Source of the DNA: an uncultured Caldilineaceae bacterium
Lineage (GTDB): Bacteria > Chloroflexota > Anaerolineae > Caldilineales > Caldilineaceae
Assembly (NCBI GenBank): GCA_958295915.1
Contig: OY282381.1
Span: 4,548,722 to 4,612,721 of the forward strand
DNA: 64,000 bases
Direction: 5' to 3'
The translations under genes were made by a program, and so were the position numbers. Below are positions 1 through 8,595 of the stretch, in pieces. Numbering within the stretch: position 1 is the first letter of the stretch; each line of letters starts with the position of its first letter. Below the pieces are notes generated by a model. The model made no database searches, was not told where the DNA came from, and saw only the letters and a program-made list of their open reading frames with translations.

Positions 1-3000
1 CGGCGAATGGAATCGTGAAGAATTGTGAAGAGATTCCCGACGGAGGTTCGATTTGGCGGCCGTCGACCGGCAACCAAGACACGGAGCCGAGAACCGCTAC
101 CTGTTCCCTGGGAAAATCCAACCGCGTAGCCGCTTCGGCAGCAATGTCCGTCACCGGATCGAAGAAGCTGAGCAGACCCGGCTGCAGGACAATATCAAAA
201 CCAGCCGTGCGCTCCTCGCTCGGCTCCGTCACCACCTCCGTGGCGCGGATGACGACGCTCATCACCGTCACAGCCGTGATAACCATAGCGAAGAGCAGCA
301 TGGCTACCCCCGTGCGGAAGCGGTTGTCGAGGGGGTAAGCGACCGCGGTTTTCAGCACCGGCGTCAGCGGCCCGATGCCGCCGACCAGCCGGATGAAGCC
401 GCCGGCGATGCTGTCGGCATTGAACATGACCACCACGATCGCGCCGATAATGATCAACGGCCCGCTCAAAGCGAACGCGAGCAGCGAGAAGGCGGGGTTT
501 TGGTCAAAGAAAGGGTTATCGCGGCCGACAAGCGTATGCCAGGGCACAGCCCACAGAGCCAGCAGCCCCGTACCGACCAGCGTGTACACCAGCCGCTGGC
601 GCAAGGCCGCCCGCCCGCGCGTCCACCTGCTGCTCAGCCAGCCGCCGCCCCAGGCAACGCCCAACAGCAGCAGCGTCCCGCCGATAAGCGCAACCGTCTG
701 CCCGTGCTCGCGCCCCAGCCAAATGACGTATGAGGCGACGCCGATCAGCAGCAGCAGCCCCAGCCCTCGCAGCGCGCGCTGTATGCCCCCCTGTCGCTTT
801 CCCCGGGCCGCGTCAGGCAAATTGCGAATGGCGGCGACGATATTCAGCCGGCTGACGTTCCAGGAGGCGACGGTCACCACAGCAAAGGTGAGGATGACGC
901 CGAGGCAGTAGGCGGTGACAAGCGAGGTGGGCGCGACGGCCCAGCGAAAGCCGAAGGGCAGAGACCGGCTGCTCACCTGTTGGCTCAGATTGCTGAAAAG
1001 ACCGCTCAGAAAACCGATCATCCCATACGAGACCAGCAGACCAAGCCCTAGCCCCACCAGCGCGGCGGCCAGATCATAGAGCATCCCCTCTGTGACGAAC
1101 ATCTGCACCAGATGAATTCGCCGCATCCCTACCGCGCGGGCGATGCCCAACTCGCTGCGCCGTTCCGCGGCCATCATCACGAATATGAGGAAGATCAGCA
1201 GCACGCCGGCGAAGATCGAAAGGATGCCAAAGCTGGAAAAGATGGCGCCGAAGGCAATGCCGGCCACATCCGCCGCCTGCGCCACGAACCGCTTGTTCAG
1301 GAGAGCGAGCACGTAGAAATCGTTGATATCCCCCAGAGCCGCGTTCAGCGCCCGCGAGTCTTCAGCGCCAAGGGGCAAATCCCCGAGCCATGTCTGAACG
1401 CCTGGGTGGCTGAGGGCAGCCCGCAACGTCATCCCGGCCTCTTCGAAGCCATTCTCCTCGGAGATGGCGGCGACAAGCGCGGCGATGTGCTCTTCGAAAT
1501 TCGCGCTTTGCGATATCGTTTCGAAAAAATCGACGATAAACTGAGGCGCGCCATCCGTTTCAACGTTTGGATTGGAGGCGTTGGGCGCTTCCCGCCGAAT
1601 GACCTCGGCCACTTCCGTTTTGCGCAGAATTTTCAGAACTTCGGCCAGCCGGTCTTCGTTGAGAGACAGCGCGCGCAGCCGTTCGGTCACCACATCGGTA
1701 TGGACCATCCCGCTGATCTCATCTCCAGTGTTGGAGATGAGAATGTTGTTGATGCGCTCCGGCATAAAAAGCAGTTTCTGGGCCTCGTCCGTATGCATCA
1801 TCACCACAGGCAGGATCGCGCCCAGAGGGCCAGACTCCTCAACCACAGCCCGCACCCGATAGGGCACAGGAATCGGGCCGATGAAGATCTCCAGCAGATC
1901 GCCCACGCGGGCGTTGAGCTGCAGAGCGCCCAGCCGGTTCAGGTAGATATCCCCCTGTCGCAGTTGCAGCCCGTACTGATTGAGGGTCCTGTCGATCTCC
2001 TGCCCCAGTGTGTTCACGTTGATGGCGTTGAGCAGCGATTCGAAATCCGGGACGTCAAATCCCAAGGTGCGTAGGGTAGGTATGCCGATGGGCGCGTCCG
2101 GGTCCAGGCCAAGTTGAGCCAACTGCTCATCGCTGATGCCCAATCCCTCCAGACTGATGATTCCGATGCCCTGCCGCTCAAAGAAAGTTGTGTTGATGCC
2201 GAGATTGCGCAGGATTGCCACGTCCAACTGCAATTGGCGCAGAGTGATCGTCGGGCCTTCCTCGGCCGTCAGCAGCGCGCCGGCCGCGCCAACGGCCAGA
2301 GCCGCTTCCATCATGCCGACATCCTCCACGCCCAAGATCGAACCGATCTGATCGGCCAGGCGCGCCGCCTCGGCCCACAGCCCTGCCGCATCGACAAAGA
2401 TGCTGCCCACCCCCGGCCGCAGATCAGCCATGCGCACGGGCGCGCCGTCTATGTCGTGCAAGCCGAACTCCGTGTCATAGGCCTCATCGACGGCGAAAAG
2501 AAAGCCCAGCGGTTCCCCCTGGCCACTGTTGACATTGCGCACAATGATCGGGAAGAGGATCGAGCTGGCCACGCCGTCGATGAGGGGCTCGTCCGCGCTC
2601 TGCTCCCGCAGTTGGTCGTAACGCAGCTCGGAAATGCCGGGCAGGCCCTTCTCGAAGAGCGCGACAAGACTGACCAGATCGCCGCTGGTGAGGGCATTGA
2701 GAAGTTCGGCGCTTTCCGGGCTGCTGGCGTTGGCCGAATCGATAGTCCCGCCACCGGCCAGCCCGGTCAGATCCCCCAGGAAGGGCGGTGACACCACCTG
2801 ATCGATCTGCCCGTAGGCATCGACGGTCTGACGCCGGATCGTATTGTCCAGGGTGTCGCCCAGGCTGAGAGCGGCCACAATAATCGTCGTGCCAAGCGTA
2901 AGGCCCAGGACGATCAGGGTCGATTGCGTAGGCCGCCGGGGAATGTTGCGTACGCCCAGCTTGCCGATAATCGGATTGCGTAGAGAAAACAGAGCCACGC

Positions 3001-3061
3001 CGGCGAGAATCAGAGCCAGCGCGATTGCGAGAGAAAGAGCGAACGAGTTAAGAAAATTCAT
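1..3061 (-). CDS. FtsX/MacB-type ABC transporter permease (3' end outside window)
   Basis: Reading the minus strand from the ATG at 3061 gives an uninterrupted frame to the window edge (about 1,020 residues), so the gene is real but truncated. Two hydrophobic segments lie near the N terminus (residues about 7-27 and 47-67), followed by a large soluble extracytoplasmic domain of about 500 residues. A typical FtsX core starts near residue 600, with a membrane segment, the cytoplasmic motif ERRSELGIARAVGMRR, and further membrane segments near 715, 765, 857 and 914. It ends mid-protein in what should be a second FtsX-type domain. The partner ATPase lies directly upstream at 3125-3901. By family knowledge such pairs export lipids, lipoproteins or peptides or act as mechanotransmitters; the substrate cannot be told here. 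Confidence 0.88.
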   Translation of the reverse strand, partial: MNFLNSFALSLAIALALILAGVALFSLRNPIIGKLGVRNIPRRPTQSTLIVLGLTLGTTIIVAALSLGDTLDNTIRRQTVDAYGQIDQVVSPPFLGDLTGLAGGGTIDSANASSPESAELLNALTSGDLVSLVALFEKGLPGISELRYDQLREQSADEPLIDGVASSILFPIIVRNVNSGQGEPLGFLFAVDEAYDTEFGLHDIDGAPVRMADLRPGVGSIFVDAAGLWAEAARLADQIGSILGVEDVGMMEAALAVGAAGALLTAEEGPTITLRQLQLDVAILRNLGINTTFFERQGIGIISLEGLGISDEQLAQLGLDPDAPIGIPTLRTLGFDVPDFESLLNAINVNTLGQEIDRTLNQYGLQLRQGDIYLNRLGALQLNARVGDLLEIFIGPIPVPYRVRAVVEESGPLGAILPVVMMHTDEAQKLLFMPERINNILISNTGDEISGMVHTDVVTERLRALSLNEDRLAEVLKILRKTEVAEVIRREAPNASNPNVETDGAPQFIVDFFETISQSANFEEHIAALVAAISEENGFEEAGMTLRAALSHPGVQTWLGDLPLGAEDSRALNAALGDINDFYVLALLNKRFVAQAADVAGIAFGAIFSSFGILSIFAGVLLIFLIFVMMAAERRSELGIARAVGMRRIHLVQMFVTEGMLYDLAAALVGLGLGLLVSYGMIGFLSGLFSNLSQQVSSRSLPFGFRWAVAPTSLVTAYCLGVILTFAVVTVASWNVSRLNIVAAIRNLPDAARGKRQGGIQRALRGLGLLLLIGVASYVIWLGREHGQTVALIGGTLLLLGVAWGGGWLSSRWTRGRAALRQRLVYTLVGTGLLALWAVPWHTLVGRDNPFFDQNPAFSLLAFALSGPLIIIGAIVVVMFNADSIAGGFIRLVGGIGPLTPVLKTAVAYPLDNRFRTGVAMLLFAMVITAVTVMSVVIRATEVVTEPSEERTAGFDIVLQPGLLSFFDPVTDIAAEAATRLDFPREQVAVLGSVSWLPVDGRQIEPPSGISSQFFTIPFA

Positions 3062-3100
3062 AGAGAACCTGCTAGCTAATCGCCAGTGGCCAGAACACCG

Positions 3101-3138
3101 CAGTTACTGACCACTAGCCACTGATCATTGATCACTGT
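3101..3138. repeat. Interspersed repeat family A copy
   Basis: The spacer between the FtsX permease and its ATPase is filled with runs of the words GACCACTAGCCACTGATCA. Similar copies occur at 6369, 16515, 24894, 38857, 57446 and 61512. It overlaps the 3' end of the ATPase gene by a few codons. Confidence 0.7.
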
Positions 3139-3901
3139 AGTTTATGATCTGCCCATCTTTCATCTGCACAATCCGATCGCACAACTCTCCGACCTGCGGG
3201 TCGTGGGTGACGATCACAAGCGTCTGCCCCTGCTCGCGGTTGAGTTGCCGCATCAGCCCCAACACTTCATTCGAAGTGGCTACATCCAGATTGCCGGTTG
3301 GCTCGTCCGCCCAGACAAGAGCCGGATTGTTGACCAGGGCGCGTGCGATGGCTACCCGCTGAATCTGGCCGCCGGCGAGCTGCATCGGCCGGTGGGAGGC
3401 CCAATCCGCCAGACCGACATCCGCCAGCCCTTTCAGCGCGCGCTGCCGAGCCTGCGTCGGGCGCACGCCGCTGACAAGCAGAGGCATTTCCACATTTTCC
3501 ACCGCCGATATCACCGGCAACAGATTGAACGACTGAAAAACGAATCCCATGCGTCGGGCGCGGTAGTCGGTGAGGGTGCGGTCGCTCATGTCGGCCAGGG
3601 AGACGCCTTCGATCGTCACCTGGCCGCTGTCGAAGCTGTCCAGACCAGAGAGAGAGTTCAGCAGAGTTGTCTTGCCACAGCCGGACGGCCCCATAATCGC
3701 CACCATCTCGCCGGCTTCTATGGTCAGATCTACGCCCCGCAGGGCGTGGACTTCGATTTCACTGCTGCGAAACGTCTTATGGATTTTCTCGGCGACGACG
3801 ATGGCAGCGGATTCGCTCCCCGCCATCCGCTCCTCTCTCTTCGGACGTTGGGACGAATCCGCCTGCGTTTCGGGCGGCGTTTCTGAGGGCGTGTGGCTCA
3901 T
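3125..3901 (-). CDS. ABC transporter ATP-binding protein, MacB/LolD type
   Basis: A 258-residue nucleotide-binding domain that should power the FtsX-type permease downstream. Walker A is GPSGCGKT (about residues 71-78) and Walker B is LVWADEPTGNLD, the NLD ending being typical of the MacB/LolD branch. The signature motif reads LAGGQ instead of LSGGQ, a conservative change. The start at 3901 has a GAGGCAG ribosome-binding site; the frame is open further upstream, and an internal ATG at 3826 preceded by GAGAGGAG would give the standard family N terminus. The gene ends inside a family A repeat, so its last codons may derive from that repeat. Confidence 0.9.
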   Translation of the reverse strand: MSHTPSETPPETQADSSQRPKREERMAGSESAAIVVAEKIHKTFRSSEIEVHALRGVDLTIEAGEMVAIMGPSGCGKTTLLNSLSGLDSFDSGQVTIEGVSLADMSDRTLTDYRARRMGFVFQSFNLLPVISAVENVEMPLLVSGVRPTQARQRALKGLADVGLADWASHRPMQLAGGQIQRVAIARALVNNPALVWADEPTGNLDVATSNEVLGLMRQLNREQGQTLVIVTHDPQVGELCDRIVQMKDGQIINYSDQ

Positions 3902-4102
3902 GTAAATCTGCCTCGATTCGGGTGTTCCAGTCGGATAGCGCGGGTGTTTACAGCTGCTTATACCTGAATATACGTTACGCAACCTGGATCGTTTCACATA
4001 TTGGCCAGATCGCGGCCGATCTGGCCTTCCCAATTATCCTATTCTCCTTTCGAGAAAACACAAATGTTGCCAGGACGCGGAGAAGCTAATGAATTCCCTG
4101 GT

Positions 4103-4158
4103 TTTCATTGCGCCCTTGCCTCTTTGCGTCTTTGCGTTCTACGCGCCCTTGCGTTCTA
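4103..4158. repeat. Interspersed repeat family B copy (TTTGCGTCTTTGCG type)
   Basis: Pyrimidine-rich words CTTTGCG and CCTTGCG repeated imperfectly. Similar copies lie at 12808, 17741, 29581, 30343, 34364 and 47909, always between genes. Confidence 0.6.
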
Positions 4159-4227
4159 GGCAGATCTCACTTCTCTCCTCTGAAAAATTATCAATAATAG
4201 TTAATATTTTATATGTAATTTGCCGGT

Positions 4228-4257
4228 TTGGAACACTTTCATCGGCTTTGGTATACT
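4228..4257 (+). promoter_or_regulatory. Probable sigma70-type promoter of the peptide importer operon
   Basis: TTGGAA at 4228-4233 and TATACT at 4252-4257 are separated by 18 bp, about 110 bp upstream of the binding-protein start. Confidence 0.5.
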
Positions 4258-4369
4258 GATATGACCTCTGAAAACATCAACTCTCAACCTGCTCTCAATA
4301 TACATTGTAGATACATTGTAGCTTCAGCGCCGTGTGGAACCCGGCCCAATCAGAAAAAAGGAGCGAACC

Positions 4370-6364
4370 ATGAAAAAACGTGTTATCACTCGCCGTCAAT
4401 TCATACGCCTGTCCAGCATGACCGCTGTCGGCGGCATCCTGGCAGCCTGTGGAGCGCAAGAAGCGCCTGCCGCGGAACCAGCAGCGGCGCCGGCAGTTGC
4501 CGAAGCAACCCCTACCCTGCCCCCAACATCTTCGAGCCAGTACACCGAAAGCCCTGTGAGCGCGGAACTGGTCGATGCCGGCGAGCTGCCTCCTGTAGAG
4601 GAACGATTGCCCAAGAATCCGCTGGTGTGGGCCGACTACGATGTGCTGGCGATGGAGAAGGAGCAGGGACGGTACGGCGGCACAGTGCGCATTGGCAATG
4701 CCGGCGGCATCAATGGCCTGGCTACCTTTGGCTTGGCGCGCTACACAGCCGACGATACCCGCACGTTTGTTGCCGACATGGCCGAGAGCTGGGAAGTCGC
4801 CGACGACGCCACCAGTTTCACCTTCCATTTGCGTGAAGGGCACAAGTGGTCGGACGGCGCCCCCCTTACGGCCCATGATCTGCAATGGTACTATGATGAG
4901 GTGATCCGCTCCGACTATCTGGATGCGCCCATGGGCTGGGCGGGGATGGAGACCACCGCAGACAAGATCGTGGCGGTGGATGACTTCAGCGTGCGTTTTG
5001 AGTTCGCCAAGCCCAATCCGCTCTTTCTGGAACTGAGCCGTGGCGTTGCCGGTGGCGAAGCAGGCCAGTGGAGCCAAGCCGCGCCGCACTATCTGCAACA
5101 GTTCCACCCTGATTACAATCGCATGGATTCCTATGCGGACCCGAAGGAGCAGTTTCAGAAGGAAGTGCAGGACAGGTTGCCATTCCTGATAACCCTTCAG
5201 GACCCGGAACGCCCAGTCCTCTGGGGATGGCGGCCGCTGGAATACGCCGAGGGACAGCTGGCCCGCCTGGAGCGAAATCATTATTTCCACTGCGTAGACC
5301 GCTGGGGCCAGCAAATGCCCTACATTGAGGTTATGGAGAATCTGCTGCTTGGATCCCGAGATAAAGATGTCATTCTGCTCAAGCTGGTAGCTGGCGAAAC
5401 GCATTGGGAGCGCCGGCTAGGCTCCGTGACCGACGTGCCCTTCCTGAACGAACAAGCCGGAGAGACGTTGGATTTCATCTACACCATCAAGCCCGAGGGC
5501 GCGCAGCAAGGCATCTACTTCAGCGCCCATGCCGACGATCCCAACATGAATGCGCTTCTCAATCAGGCGGATTTCCGTCGTGCGCTGTCGATCGCGATCG
5601 ATCGGGAGACGATCAACCAGACAGCCTACTTCGGGCTGGGCAAGGTTGGACATGGCTTCAGCCTGCCCGGCGTGTTCGACCCGGAGATCGACGGCAAGTG
5701 GGTCGAGCTCGACCTCGACAGAGCCTCCCAGATGCTGGACGATCTGGGACTGACCCAAAAGGATGACGAAGGCTTCAGAACCTACCCCAACGGCGAAAAG
5801 ATGACCTTCATCCTTGGTTCCGCGCCAGGATGGCATCCAGGCGCCCAGGAGTCGGCCGAAATCGCCGCCGAAGGTTGGAATGAGATCGGGCTACGAACAG
5901 TCGTCACGGTCGCCGGCCCCGGTGACATGATCGCTGAGTGGAACGAAGGTAGGTCACATGCGTATGTCCGCTCCAGCATCGGCGGAGACGTCATGTTCGA
6001 CCTCAAACACAGCACAGGACTGCGCTGGGGCGCGCCTTCGTACAGGTGGTGGCAGACCCAGAGCCTGCCAGCAGATCAGGCCCAGGGAGTCGAGCCGCCG
6101 GACGATCTCAAGTATTTCCTGGAATTAGGCGATAAGATCATGACCGTCCAGAGTGAGGAAGAGCGCGAGCGGTTACTTGATGAGCGTCGCAGGTTCATGG
6201 CCGATTCCTGCTGGTTCATCGGGATAGTGCAGACCGTCCCCCACGTCCTCGTAGCCAATCAGAAGCTCCGAGGCGTCTGGGGCAGAAGTGAAGAGATGCA
6301 ATGGAAGCTGGGCGCCGGCGACGAAGAATTCTGGCCTCGATCCTGGTTCTGGGCCGAAGGATAG
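4370..6364 (+). CDS. Family 5 extracellular solute-binding lipoprotein (peptide/oligosaccharide type)
   Basis: This 664-residue protein captures substrate outside the membrane for the importer encoded just downstream. The start at 4370 has an AAGGAG site 7 bases before it. The leader has the twin-arginine motif TRRQFIRLSS and a lipobox LAACG, so the mature protein should be a Tat-exported lipoprotein, followed by an Ala/Pro-rich linker. The body has the family 5 hallmarks: a YGGTVRIG strand after the linker, ESWEVADDATSFTFHLREG, KWSDGAPLTAHD and FRRALSIAIDRETIN. It leads an operon with two permeases (6430, 7438) and a fused ATPase (8596). It is a paralogue of the binding protein at 13260. The substrate is not predictable from sequence. 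Confidence 0.93.
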   Translation: MKKRVITRRQFIRLSSMTAVGGILAACGAQEAPAAEPAAAPAVAEATPTLPPTSSSQYTESPVSAELVDAGELPPVEERLPKNPLVWADYDVLAMEKEQGRYGGTVRIGNAGGINGLATFGLARYTADDTRTFVADMAESWEVADDATSFTFHLREGHKWSDGAPLTAHDLQWYYDEVIRSDYLDAPMGWAGMETTADKIVAVDDFSVRFEFAKPNPLFLELSRGVAGGEAGQWSQAAPHYLQQFHPDYNRMDSYADPKEQFQKEVQDRLPFLITLQDPERPVLWGWRPLEYAEGQLARLERNHYFHCVDRWGQQMPYIEVMENLLLGSRDKDVILLKLVAGETHWERRLGSVTDVPFLNEQAGETLDFIYTIKPEGAQQGIYFSAHADDPNMNALLNQADFRRALSIAIDRETINQTAYFGLGKVGHGFSLPGVFDPEIDGKWVELDLDRASQMLDDLGLTQKDDEGFRTYPNGEKMTFILGSAPGWHPGAQESAEIAAEGWNEIGLRTVVTVAGPGDMIAEWNEGRSHAYVRSSIGGDVMFDLKHSTGLRWGAPSYRWWQTQSLPADQAQGVEPPDDLKYFLELGDKIMTVQSEEERERLLDERRRFMADSCWFIGIVQTVPHVLVANQKLRGVWGRSEEMQWKLGAGDEEFWPRSWFWAEG

Positions 6365-6368
6365 ATGC

Positions 6369-6421
6369 AGTGGCTAGTGATCAGTGCAGTACTGGCCACT
6401 AACCACTGGCCACTAGCCACC
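6369..6421. repeat. Interspersed repeat family A copy forming a hairpin
   Basis: GTGGCTAGTG at 6370-6379 is perfectly inverted as CACTAGCCAC at 6411-6420, with further pairing inside (CAGT/ACTG). It lies between the binding-protein gene and the first permease, where a hairpin could stabilise the upstream message or damp read-through. Confidence 0.7.
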
Positions 6422-6429
6422 GGTTTTAT

Positions 6430-7425
6430 ATGAGAACGTACATTCTGCAGCGGCTCCTTCAGATGATCATCGTCATGATCGTTGTCATGGTGGCGAGCTT
6501 TGTCATCGTCGAGCTGCCGCCAGGCGACTTTCTGACCACCTTGCGCGAGCAGCTCACAGAACAGAACGTGGACCCAAAGGTCATCGACTCGACCGTGGCA
6601 ATGTACCGGGAACGCTACGGCCTTGGGGAGAATTGGTTCATCCGCTTCGCCAAGTGGGCCTGGTCGCTCATGAAGGGAGACATGGGATACTCGATGCAGC
6701 ACAACCGCCCAGCCAGCGACCTGATCGGCGAGCGCCTGAGTCTGACCCTTTGGATCAGCGTTGCAACCCTTGTTTTCATGTTCATAATTGCCATACCGAT
6801 CGGCATGCTGTCCGCCATAAAACAGTACTCCGCCTGGGATCATGCCTTTACTTTCCTGGCCCTTCTGGGTGTCTCCGTGCCCAGCTTTATCACCGCCCTT
6901 GTCTTTCTCTTGCTATCGGTCACCATGATGGGCGCGACCAGTGTGGCCGGCCTCTTTTCGCCCGAATATGTCACGGCTGCCTGGTCTTGGGCCAAGTTCG
7001 TCGATCTGCTCAAACATGTGTGGGTTATCCTGTTCATCGTCGGGCTGGGCGATACAGCCAGCACGATTCGCATCATGCGAGCCAAAATGTTGGATACCTT
7101 GGGCGAGCCGTACATCGATACAGCGCGCATGAAGGGGCTCTCAAGCGCCAAGATCTATTTCAGACATGCCTTGCGAGTCGCCATCAATCCGATCATCTCA
7201 AGCATCGGTTTGCGCTTCCCACAGATCATCAGCGGCTCAACCATTGTCGCCATTGTCCTGACTTTGCCCCTGATAGGCCCGTTACTGCTGGATGCCCTGC
7301 GTGGCGAAGACGTGTATCTGGCTTGCAGCATTCTTGTGTTGCTGACCCTGGCCCTGATCATCGGCAATTTTTTGGCCGACCTGACGCTGGCCTGGCTCGA
7401 TCCGCGCATACGATTGGAAAGCTAG
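6430..7425 (+). CDS. ABC transporter permease, DppB/OppB type
   Basis: A 331-residue inner-membrane permease with the usual first membrane helix at residues 9-29, an external segment containing RYGLGENWFIRFAKW, and five later hydrophobic helices. The cytoplasmic coupling loop reads EPYIDTARMKGLSSAKIYFRHAL, the EAA-type motif that docks on the ATPase. It follows the binding-protein gene by 65 bp and precedes the second permease by 12 bp, so the genes are one operon. Confidence 0.93.
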   Translation: MRTYILQRLLQMIIVMIVVMVASFVIVELPPGDFLTTLREQLTEQNVDPKVIDSTVAMYRERYGLGENWFIRFAKWAWSLMKGDMGYSMQHNRPASDLIGERLSLTLWISVATLVFMFIIAIPIGMLSAIKQYSAWDHAFTFLALLGVSVPSFITALVFLLLSVTMMGATSVAGLFSPEYVTAAWSWAKFVDLLKHVWVILFIVGLGDTASTIRIMRAKMLDTLGEPYIDTARMKGLSSAKIYFRHALRVAINPIISSIGLRFPQIISGSTIVAIVLTLPLIGPLLLDALRGEDVYLACSILVLLTLALIIGNFLADLTLAWLDPRIRLES

Positions 7426-7437
7426 AAGGGGGGAGCT

Positions 7438-8586
7438 GTGGATCAGATCGCGCTGGCGGAGAGGGCGCCTGATCAGCCTGACCTGGAAACGGAAGAGCGA
7501 GCGGAGGGCGCCAAACAGGTCTCTTTTGGCCGACTGATTTTCCTGCGTTTCCTCCGAAACCAGGCCGCAGTGGTAGCCGCCATCGCCTTGATCCTCATCT
7601 ATCTGGTGACGCTGGCATGCCCGTTCTTCGCGCCCTATGGTCCGACCACGCGCTTTCTGGATATGGTCGCCCATCCACCCCATATTCCCAGATTTATCGA
7701 TGCCGAAGGGCAGTTCCACCTGCAACCTTTTGTATACGCAACGGTGCAGGAACGAGACCCCAAAACCATGCAACGCAAATACTCGCCGAACACAGCGCAG
7801 ATACACCCCCTGCGCCTTTTCGTGCGCGCAGAAGAGTACACATTTCTGTTCTGGCGTAGCGACCTGCATCTCTTCGGCGCGGAAGGCGCCGCGGTATTCC
7901 TGTTGGGCGCCGACACGCAAGGGCGGGATCTGTTGTCGCGCATTCTGTTCGGCGGGCGCATTTCAACGACAGTGGGGCTGATTGGCGTAGCGATTAGCCT
8001 GTGCCTCGGCATCATTATCGGCATGACATCAGGCTACCTCGGCGGCGCCGTCGATTCGGTAATCCAGCGAGGTATCGAAGTGTTGCTGTCTTTTCCCAGC
8101 CTGCCGCTGTGGATGGCCCTATCCCTGGCTTTGCCCAAGCACTGGAATGCGGTGCGTATCTTTCTGCTCATCACGATCCTGCTCTCAATCGTGGGCTGGG
8201 GTGGTTTGGCGCGTGTCGTGCGCGGCATGACACTCGCCTTAAAAAGCGAGGAATATGTGCTGGCGTCGCGCATGAGCGGTGGTGACACTGGCTGGATCTT
8301 GTTGCGCCACATACTGCCGGCCAACCTGAGCTATGTAATCGTGGCGGCGACACTGGCGGTGCCCGGTATAATCCTGGGGGAAACGGCGTTGAGTTTCCTC
8401 GGCCTGGGTATCCAGCCACCGATGATAAGCTGGGGCGTGCTGCTCCAGGACGCCCAGAAAGTCTCCTTTCTCTCACAGATGCCCTGGCTGATCGCGCCAG
8501 CTTTCTTTATCATGGCAACCGTCCTGGCCTTCAATTTCATCGGCGATGGCCTGCGCGATGCGCTTGACCCGTATTCCAAGTTCTGA
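7438..8586 (+). CDS. ABC transporter permease, DppC/OppC type
   Basis: A 382-residue permease starting with GTG at 7438 behind an AGGGGGGAG ribosome-binding site. After the first helix (about residues 43-63) there is an unusually long extracytoplasmic stretch of about 100 residues before the family motif LGADTQGRDLLSRILFGGR. The remainder is the standard DppC core with the coupling loop EYVLASRMSGGDTGWILLRHILP and the late motif ETALSFLGLGIQPP. It pairs with the DppB-type subunit upstream and is followed 9 bp later by the ATPase gene. Confidence 0.92.
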   Translation: MDQIALAERAPDQPDLETEERAEGAKQVSFGRLIFLRFLRNQAAVVAAIALILIYLVTLACPFFAPYGPTTRFLDMVAHPPHIPRFIDAEGQFHLQPFVYATVQERDPKTMQRKYSPNTAQIHPLRLFVRAEEYTFLFWRSDLHLFGAEGAAVFLLGADTQGRDLLSRILFGGRISTTVGLIGVAISLCLGIIIGMTSGYLGGAVDSVIQRGIEVLLSFPSLPLWMALSLALPKHWNAVRIFLLITILLSIVGWGGLARVVRGMTLALKSEEYVLASRMSGGDTGWILLRHILPANLSYVIVAATLAVPGIILGETALSFLGLGIQPPMISWGVLLQDAQKVSFLSQMPWLIAPAFFIMATVLAFNFIGDGLRDALDPYSKF

Positions 8587-8595
8587 CGAGCGGAC

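Larger units (their letters stand above)
3902..4369. other. Divergent intergenic region
   Basis: These 468 bases separate the divergent FtsX ATPase and peptide-binding protein genes. They hold a family B repeat (4103-4158) and a promoter for the rightward operon (4228-4257). I see no coding frame with a convincing start and family resemblance. Confidence 0.6.

Noticed and set aside
53..2791. Several plus-strand open frames opposite the FtsX permease
   Set aside because: The minus-strand frame is continuous with clear FtsX motifs; the plus-strand frames are low-complexity shadows produced by GC-rich codon use.
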